Positions 56,892-64,000 of a DNA stretch of 64,000 nucleotides are shown here, one piece after another. The stretch lies in the NCBI GenBank assembly GCA_963573305.1, contig OY754337.1, forward strand, positions 74,413,094 through 74,477,093, given 5' to 3'. The translations under genes and the position numbers were made by a program. This DNA comes from Pyrrhosoma nymphula. Its lineage: Eukaryota > Arthropoda > Insecta > Odonata > Coenagrionidae. How positions within the stretch are numbered: the first letter of the stretch is position 1; every line of letters begins with the position of its first letter. Below the pieces are notes generated by a model. The model was not told the origin of the DNA and searched no databases. It was given only the letters and a program-made list of their open reading frames with translations.

Positions 56892-58333
56892 TAGAGGTCC
56901 GTGAAATTCGCGAGACGCGATATCGCGAAATAACGCGAAATAATGCGAAATATCGCGAAATCGGAAAAGTAAAACGAAATTTCGCCTTTTTCGCGAATTT
57001 TACGTGAATAAGCGAAAAAATCACATGTAATGAGTCATGATCGATTAGAGCCTAAGCCTTCATTGTTTAAAGCTGCTGACGTTCATTCGCTCTATCTCAT
57101 TACGATTCATAGGTCAATTGGCTTGTTTTGTCGCACGCATATCACATTCGCATAATATCGCGCACTGCAGTGATGTCTCCGCCGGAATTTGCCGTTAAAT
57201 TGATCACCGCCTTTCCCTTCGATTCACAATTATCAATCCTGAAATTCTCGGAAATATCTAGAATTACGCGCTTTCTCTCCTGAATAATTAGTATTCTGAA
57301 TCAATAATGTGCTGAAAGAAATTTAACACGGCCGCGGAAGAGCGGAAATATATGCTCACGCGCCCGGCACGCGTCAATGCCGAGTATAGTAATTCCGGTG
57401 ACTCACCGCGATGCAGTAGACACCGTAATTGGATAACTTGTTGCAGGAAAACGTTAATTGTGGGCCTTATTTAGCAATTTTGTGGACTAAAACACGGCCA
57501 CTGGCTGGGAACGGAAGCGCTAGCAGTTGGGGGAAGGAACAGAAAGGATAGGAGAGGGGGTGCTACTTATTAGCGGACGGATCGTCGGATATTCGGCGCT
57601 CCACTGTGCTGCAATGCAAAAATATCATTTCGACGCACCCCCAGTTCAAGTTTCTTTGTTTCCGATTGTGTTTAGTTATGCGTGCTTCTTGCACTGTCTT
57701 TCTTGACCGATTGGCAACAGCTGTAATCAATACTAAGCTATTTTGTTGCATCTACCTGCTAACTACCTTACCTCGGCACCTGTAAATGTAGAACGATCAA
57801 TATCACAGTGTGTGGTGGTATCTGATCGCAGGAGAAGCCTGAAGCCAGAGAATGCTGAAATGCTCACCATGGTTGCATTTTCCTGGTATTTTATTTCTAT
57901 TTTGCAGTAGTCTGGATCCATAGAGTTTGTTTCTGTGTTTTTGCACTTGAAGTGTAACTTCGGTTTTTATTTGTTTTGCAGATCTGCTTTGCCCTGGCAA
58001 GCTTTTGTTTGAAATGACATACTTCACTGAAAAGTGTTTTTCTCTTCACATTGGTCTAAATTAATACAATGGAATTGTAAAAAAAATGTCAGTACCATTT
58101 GGTTAATTTTTGCTCTAGTCTTCCTCACAAAGACAATTATTAAAGTGAAATGTTCACGGTGCACCTTTTCTAGCTCATTCTATAATATTAACACAACTTG
58201 AACCATTTCCTTGATTTGGCTATGTAAAAATTGTAACATTATAATAACACCGCCAAGATTTTCTATAACACCGAAGTCACATAGTTTTAAAAAGAATTTT
58301 AGCAAAACATAAAACCACTTTCACGGACCTCTA
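56892..58333. mobile_element. complete non-autonomous hAT element
   Basis: The 1442-bp element starts TAGAGGTCCGTGAAA and ends with its exact inverse. It is flanked by the 8-bp target duplication CTAATAAG (56884-56891 and 58334-58341), diagnostic of the hAT superfamily. The left subterminal region is packed with CGCGAAAT/ATCGCG repeats, likely transposase-binding sites. Inside are two short minus frames (57563-57751 and 57803-58027) that match no transposase I recognise. The GC-moderate centre (57180-57620) may be captured host or parental-element sequence. It needs a transposase in trans. Confidence 0.9.
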
Positions 58334-58341
58334 CTAATAAG

Positions 58342-60229
58342 GGATGTATCTTATGTATTTTTTTCCTCTATTTGGCTGTAAATGGTTGCGTCTTTGCTGA
58401 TTACTCTTTATTTTCATCGAAAAGACGTCGCCTCCAGCAATCCTCCCTCCGCTTTACTCTGCCATTTGAATTTAGATGCAATAATACGGTCGCAAAACCG
58501 GCAAAGGGGCCTAATAACATGCATATTCCTCGAGCGCTTTACTTTCATGTGGAAAGGGAGGCGGGAGAAGGTGGGTTTCAAGGGTCCATGGGGGAGCATC
58601 GCCTTAGATCTTTCCGGAGAGGAAGTAAGGAGTCTCATCGTCACGTCTTAAGGCGACTTATCTCAAAGGAAAACATCCTCTCAGAAAGAATACATTTTCC
58701 TCAATAGAGGCCGCACCGGAGGAGGGTGGCGATGTAAGAGGGTTGTAAGGAGGGGCCAGCTGGCTTAAGGGCGAAGTTCCCTATATAGCAGGGAAGGTGG
58801 GTAAAGGGGGGGTACCTTCCCCCGTATAGGGAAGGCCTCTTTTGTGCTGCAGCCGCCGCCCCCGAGGAGGAGGGGCTGCCAAGATTACAAGGCCCCCTCG
58901 TCCGCCCCCGACATTCACCCAGCCAGGGTCAGCCCTCTCCCGCCGAAGGAAGGTATGGGGAAGGAATGATCGCATTTGTGTCTCTCTTTTGATCAAATAT
59001 TGATCAAAACACGAAATTCGCGAAAGTTTTCGGACCCCTGCTCTCTCTTCCCAACGTCCCCCCCCCTCGTCTTTCCCGACGCCGTCACCATATTCAACCC
59101 CTCCCCCAATCCCTCCCTTGCTCATCTGCATGCCATCGCCCACCCCTCCCCCCTCCCCAACCTTTCAGACTCCTTCAGAAGCCCGCCATGGGGAAGGAGG
59201 AAAATTACATCTACGCGAGTGTCCGCATAAATATCCCTTTTTCGCAATCAGAGCCTAACTTTTAAACTGTTCCCCTGTTTGAGAGTAATTTTATGCAAAT
59301 AGCTCGCGCTGATACATGATTACTCTCTTGGACTTGTGTTTTTGCTCACTTATACTACTGTTTGAATATAATTCATAGAATTTCGGGAGAAAATATATGT
59401 TTTGCAGCATAATTATTTCTTTCAAACAGTAATACAGATGCGGAAGCCTACACTCTAATTACCTGGTTAGCGGGTACTATATCGCATGGACGCCTCTCCA
59501 TCTGGTCTGCAAGCTTTCACTTTTTACCAGGTTTTGAGGAGAGTGCGGGTATAGGAAGGTAAAGGGATAGGATTGGAAGGCTAAGGGAAAGAAGAAATAT
59601 TCGACCCCAAATCCATAAATTGGCTTGGGGGCTGACGAGTGGCGAAACAACACCTTTTTTCTAGGACGTTTTCCGCGTTTAATCGTATGGAAGAGAAAAC
59701 AACAGTCGCGGCCGGTCGTCCAGGGCCCGGCCCGTCCGTATAGGTACACTCTAAGCAGTAATGCACTTGCGAATTACAAAAACAAGCATAGTACCCGTCA
59801 CGCCCATAGGTGGAAGATGCAACACCAAGATGAGGAAATTTGCCATCAATAAACTTTTTGACTCAACTATAATTCGATAACATTATCCGCTGAGTTGTAT
59901 TAAGATGTGTATTTAAAAAAGCATTGTGTATGCAAGGCGTATCTTGTCTTGAATATCTGTATCTGGCCTACTCACCCGATCGGCAATTGGAAGATTCGGG
60001 TTTTTATCTCGGCCACGTCAAATGTTTCTTCAATACAAATTTGCTGACCATATTTAATTTAAATTTCGATGACTATTAAGTTACTACTTCTCGGTTACAT
60101 TAGTAGCCACCGATTTATGACAGGGTAATTCCATGAAATTTTGTAACTCAGTTGCTCCAAAGATTATGTACTTCATAATTTTATGGAAAACAGAGAATTA
60201 TCGATTCAGAACTCACATCAACCAATTTT
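58342..60229. other. GC-richer blocks without recognisable gene
   Basis: Blocks at 58360-59240 and 59480-59850 are GC-rich with C- or G-runs and overlapping frames on both strands (for example 58372-58707 plus, 58781-59143 minus). No domain, splice pair or Cys pattern is recognisable. AT-rich sequence separates them. TTCCCTATATAGCAGGGAA at 58779-58797 is a small hairpin. Confidence 0.35.
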
Positions 60230-60232
60230 CGA

Positions 60233-60450
60233 TATGCCGGTCTCAGTAGCCAGGCTGTGAGTATACCGACCAAACTGCCAAAAGGTCGCCAGTTCAAATT
60301 CCTTCCTGGGGCATGAGGTTCTGTTTTGTTATAGGATTAAGGTCTTAGGTTTCACGATGAGATACACCCATAGCAGCGAGACAACCTTAAACAGGTTTAT
60401 GGAGGAAGATAATAAGAGTACGCTAGGGTATTGAATCCTTGGGGTATATT
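60233..60450 (+). repeat. tRNA-derived SINE
   Basis: GCCGGTCTCAGTAGCCAGGC (A box) and GGTCGCCAGTTCAAATTCC (B box) occur at tRNA-like spacing. A body of about 150 bp follows. Boundaries are approximate. Confidence 0.65.
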
Positions 60451-62229
60451 CTTTGGGCCAAGAGAGTGAAATGGGTCGGTTTTATCTCTTACCTTGGATT
60501 TCATCGCTGGGATTAGCAGCTAGATAGTGAAAGTGTTTGAAGGGTGGATGTGAATCCCATCATGTAAGGTGGGGAGTGGTACATACGGGTGGAGTGGCCC
60601 TCAAACTTAGAGCTGCGGATGATGGAACCTTTCCAGAGCGAGCGTCTCAAGTGCTTCCTCAACAATGAAACCAGATCCTTTCCACCAAAGCTTACGTGGA
60701 TAAGTCCCACTCGGCAGATTCCATTCTATCGCTGCAGGAGGCTCCACCGTAAACGTGAATTGATTGGACCCAATGATGAGATGTTTCAGGATGAAATTAA
60801 ATGCTATAAATTAATTTATCAAACGCCTATGTATTATTGTACTGCTCACTTTTTATTTTTAGTGTTTTCATTTTTTTTCAGATGTGAAATCGATTAGCTT
60901 TTTTTATTAAGTAACATTTGAGGTCATATTACTTGGAACCGCACTATCACTCTTGATAAAAGTTGCAAAAAATACTGTATTTTAGTAGGACCTAAAAGTG
61001 AAAATTTATTGACCGCTGTAGCTTGTCGGAAAACTGAAAATGAAAGAGCCGAATCTGATAAAACAGTTCTGAAACCGGTTCTAACATCTACTTTAATGAC
61101 AAATTCTTCCATGTATCTGGTTTTTTAACAACTTAGTCCGTCTAGTTCTCCATAACAAACTGGTGGTCAGCTGAAACGTTTCTACGTTTTGGGCTTAATT
61201 ATAAGCTAATTTTACGAGTAACCCGAGGTAACGGTAGCTCAACTCATGGGAGCCGTTCAATATTTAAAACAAAAGCGAACTCAAGTCAGTCTACTTAACA
61301 GAATTTCTATGATGTTCAACATAGATCCAGGATCCATGCTCTGATAGATTTAGGTGATTATACAAACGTCTTCCATTTCGAGCACAGGGAAATTAAACAC
61401 ATATATTTCTCAGAGAGTGGTCAGGAACACTCTGATGTTGGACTCTTCTATTTACCTTGGCATTAATGTTTTCTGGCAGTATATGTTCTATGCTCGGAAC
61501 TTGATGACATGAACATATGCTATTTTCTCCTTCCCTTTGAATGCCACCGACTTTTTGACGGGTACTCCCGGAAGTGCCATGGGTATTTTGCTAATTTTGT
61601 AGGCTTTTATTAAAAAATCATTAATTGTTTTTTTCTTACTATTTTACATGATATTTACTGAATTTGGAAGATAATACTTTCTTATTATTAAATAAGAAAA
61701 AAATCCGCTTTTTTAATGATATTTAATTTTTATAGTTTAATTTTAAATTTACAAGATTGAATAATTTTATTTTTCACTTTTTAACAAAATATCGAGAAAT
61801 AAAGTCAACTTTTAAAACTTAAAATATTGATAAATATAAAAAATCATTATTTATACAGGAAATGATTACATAATGACCAAGTAAATTACACAAATTTTTC
61901 ATAAATATTCCATTAATTTTCACAATGCTAATTGCTTAAAATTCAGGGGAGATTTTCAAAATGATTGGAGATGTATCAGGTAAATCGTTTCCTAGACGAG
62001 GAAACAATTCATGAGAAAATTTTATGACACACGGTGTCTGAATAATAATAGCAAGAATTCGAGTCTCTTATTACTTAGAAAATATTAACAATAGGGTACA
62101 TTACAAATTATTGACAATGAAAAAAATTGAAATACATAGATAACTATGACAATATTACTAATTTCTTTCAAATGAAGTAACTAATTATCACATTATTCAC
62201 AAATATGTTGAGACACGCTAATTCCATGT
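60451..62229. other. AT-rich non-coding sequence
   Basis: Frames at 60513-60897 and 60924-61112 carry no motif. From about 61550 the sequence may be the 3' flank of the piggyBac-like copy, but no terminal repeat or TTAA boundary could be fixed. Confidence 0.35.
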
Positions 62230-63167
62230 AGACCTTTTTCACGTTATACACAAACAGTTCTAGATCTAAGGACATGGCCATCGTCTTTCCTACTGCATGC
62301 AACAGAAATTTTCCCTCCGCCCTGGCAGTTTCCTTATCCCGTATATTCCTGGGGATACTGTCCTGGGAGTTGACTGACTCGGATTATTCTTTCTACGTAA
62401 CCATTCACCCTCAATGCTCTCTATTATTTCCAACATAAACTGTATTCTGGAATTTTTTTACAGGATTGTTTGATTTGTAAATGATGTAGGCGTTTAGCAC
62501 CATTCTAGAAACTACATCGAAGACCACTTTCTTCCAGTATTTCAATAATCTTCTCTCGTCTAAATACACGTACAACATATCCGAAGAATCAATGCCGCCC
62601 ATGTAACGATTGTAGTGCTCAATGATTTGTGGCCTTTCATTTTGAAATTCTTGACCCTTGCGAACGATTGAATTGCTTTTGGCTATCGAGTTAGTGGACA
62701 TAAATAAAACTGAATTTTTTTGTGATTTCTTTTCTCGGTATCCAAGAATAAGAAGCATGTCACTTCTACAATACTTTTTCTCAACCACACTAAATTTTTC
62801 TTTGAGAGGTTAAGGTATTCCTTTCCTATTGCGTCTCAACGTACCTGCTAAAAATGTACATTTTTTAAACAAAGAACGAGCTAAATCTATGCTGGTGAAA
62901 AAATTTTCCACGACTACATGATATCCTTTCATAGAATAATTTCCAGCATTCAATAAGTTGTTCACTACTACATGCCCTAAACCATATTGTTTATCACACT
63001 TTATCTGAGTCTGATAACACTTCCCCTTCCCTATTGTCTCGACGAAAATGGGCGCTGTCTTCATTTTCCACAGTGTCGTCGTCATAATTACTTAGCGAAT
63101 TTATATATTCAACTAATCTGCCATCGTCAACACCAGGCGCAAATTTATTTCTAGAAGTTGACGCCAT
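62230..63167 (-). pseudogene. piggyBac-like transposase, internally deleted and broken
   Basis: piggyBac transposases are DDD/DDE enzymes that cut and paste at TTAA. On the minus strand an ATG at 63167 opens an acidic N-terminal piece (MASTSRNKFAPGVDDGRLVE..). A junction near 63040 shifts frame into the C-terminal half: KQYGLGHVVV, KGYHVVVENFFTSIDLARSL and GTLRRNRKGIP. A TAA stop at 62810-62812 interrupts, then the same frame resumes to EHYNRYMGGIDSSDMLYVY and RRLLKYWKKVVFDVVSRMV. After another shift near 62420 a tail reads SIEGEWLRRKNN and LPGRREN, with Cys residues of the usual C-terminal zinc-binding region but further stops. The central region with the first catalytic Asp is deleted. The second catalytic Asp (DNFFTS) is Glu here. 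The third (GGID) is kept. It cannot encode an active enzyme. Confidence 0.85.
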
Positions 63168-64000
63168 TTATTAGGCCAAATGGTTATGTCAATTTCAAAA
63201 CGCCACTAGGTCAAAATCCGACCAAAAATCCACTCGGCACTAAATGTTACTAGCTACATAATTGAAATTCTGGGCTCTATATAGGTGGTGAAATTTCATT
63301 GTGTAAACATCAGCAAGAGACGACACACATCGTTTTATTTGATGCTCAACACCATATTTCAATTTCTACTGCCGTAAGCTACTATGATAACGCGGTTGAC
63401 AAAAGGAGCCACATTGCCGACTCAACACACCAGCTGTGAGGGATAGCATGGTAGCAATTACGTAGGTAGTATCTTTTCGTCTGCCGTTCGTTGCTAACAC
63501 TCAACGACTTGATCGCAGTGGAACAGTCAGCAACAAATTATCTCTTTAAGAGCAACAGAGCAAAGGAGATATTTATCAGCCTAGCGTCTTTTGTTATGAT
63601 CATTTATCGTTCGCGGAACGAACGAGAATGCGACGTGCTTTGCAGTGAATAAATGTTTCGAAGCAGTTTTTAAAAATAAGAACATGCCAAAAATAATATA
63701 TCCTAAGTAAGTACAAAGTACAGAATATTAGAAGAAAGTTTAATGGAAGTATAAGCATTTTCGGGTTTGAATCTCCCCTTTTACTTAACAGTTTTGAATA
63801 TTTTTAGATTGGTATATTGTGATAAATGGTTGGATCTATCCTTATATGATAAACCTCCTAAAACCCAACCATATTTTTATACAGAAGTTTAACCATATTG
63901 TGCTAGAATATATTTGAGATTGTTACGTTTAATGTTCAGCTCAGGCCGTGCCGGGACACGAGACAAAAACGTGGTATTTTAAGATTGAGAGGGCGGGTTG
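63168..64000. other. AT-rich sequence, nothing recognised
   Basis: The start may contain the 5' end of the piggyBac-like copy, but no terminal inverted repeat was found. No other feature. Confidence 0.4.

Noticed and set aside
57563..58027. hAT transposase or BED-finger remnant inside the 1.44-kb hAT element
   Set aside because: The short minus-strand peptides do not show the CxxC...HxxxH finger or the C-terminal dimerisation motif of hAT transposases.
60233..60310. True tRNA gene
   Set aside because: The A and B boxes are good, but the acceptor stem and anticodon arm do not close. It fits a SINE head better.
61540..61600. TTTTTGACGGGTACTCCCGG as a piggyBac terminal repeat paired with sequence near 17080
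   Set aside because: Partial resemblance only. I could not find a matching inverted end or a TTAA at a consistent distance.

Overview
This is eukaryotic nuclear DNA, most likely from an insect or another arthropod with a large, AT-rich, repeat-packed genome. There is no operon structure and there are no long uninterrupted genes. Instead I see one GC-rich exon with clean splice sites inside AT-rich surroundings, many tRNA-derived SINEs, hAT- and piggyBac-type DNA elements, LINE fragments and several Penelope-like retroelements (PLEs). The species cannot be named from the sequence.

Host gene: the only convincing host coding piece is a 426-bp internal exon at 12688-13113 (+), with phase-1 introns on both sides. 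It matches the N-terminal Cys module of the CRIM1/crimpy family of secreted or membrane BMP regulators. Much of the window is probably intron of that gene. I found no other exon of it.

Layout: 0.5-5.2 kb holds SINEs, hAT-like MITEs and a tandem array of a hairpin unit. 5.8-7.7 kb has nested insertions (MITE in MITE, LINE tail in SINE). 8.8-10.1 kb is copy A of an interspersed repeat seen again at 44.5-46.7 kb (B) and 51.1-52.4 kb (C). 10.9-12.1 kb is a hAT MITE split by an RTE-type LINE fragment, followed by the exon and a 169-bp tandem duplication. 13.5-21.9 kb is mostly featureless. 21.9-23.4 kb carries two PLE insertions. 30.0-30.6 kb is a decayed LINE endonuclease domain. 33.5-35.6 kb holds three DNA elements in a row, including a complete piggyBac MITE with TTAA target duplications. 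39.3 and 43.7 kb carry PLE-type hairpins. 52.4-55.6 kb is a dense array of four palindromic PLE copies separated by (TA)n tracts, two of them still encoding GIY-YIG endonuclease sequence. 56.9-58.3 kb is a complete non-autonomous hAT element with an exact 8-bp target duplication. 62.2-63.2 kb is a broken piggyBac transposase gene.

The most interesting system is the set of PLE termini. At least seven sites carry a hammerhead-ribozyme-like core (CTGANGA-type box, stem II, GAAA, very short palindromic stem III). Most lie inside perfect or near-perfect inverted repeats, so each strand carries a motif, and several insertions abut (TA)n.
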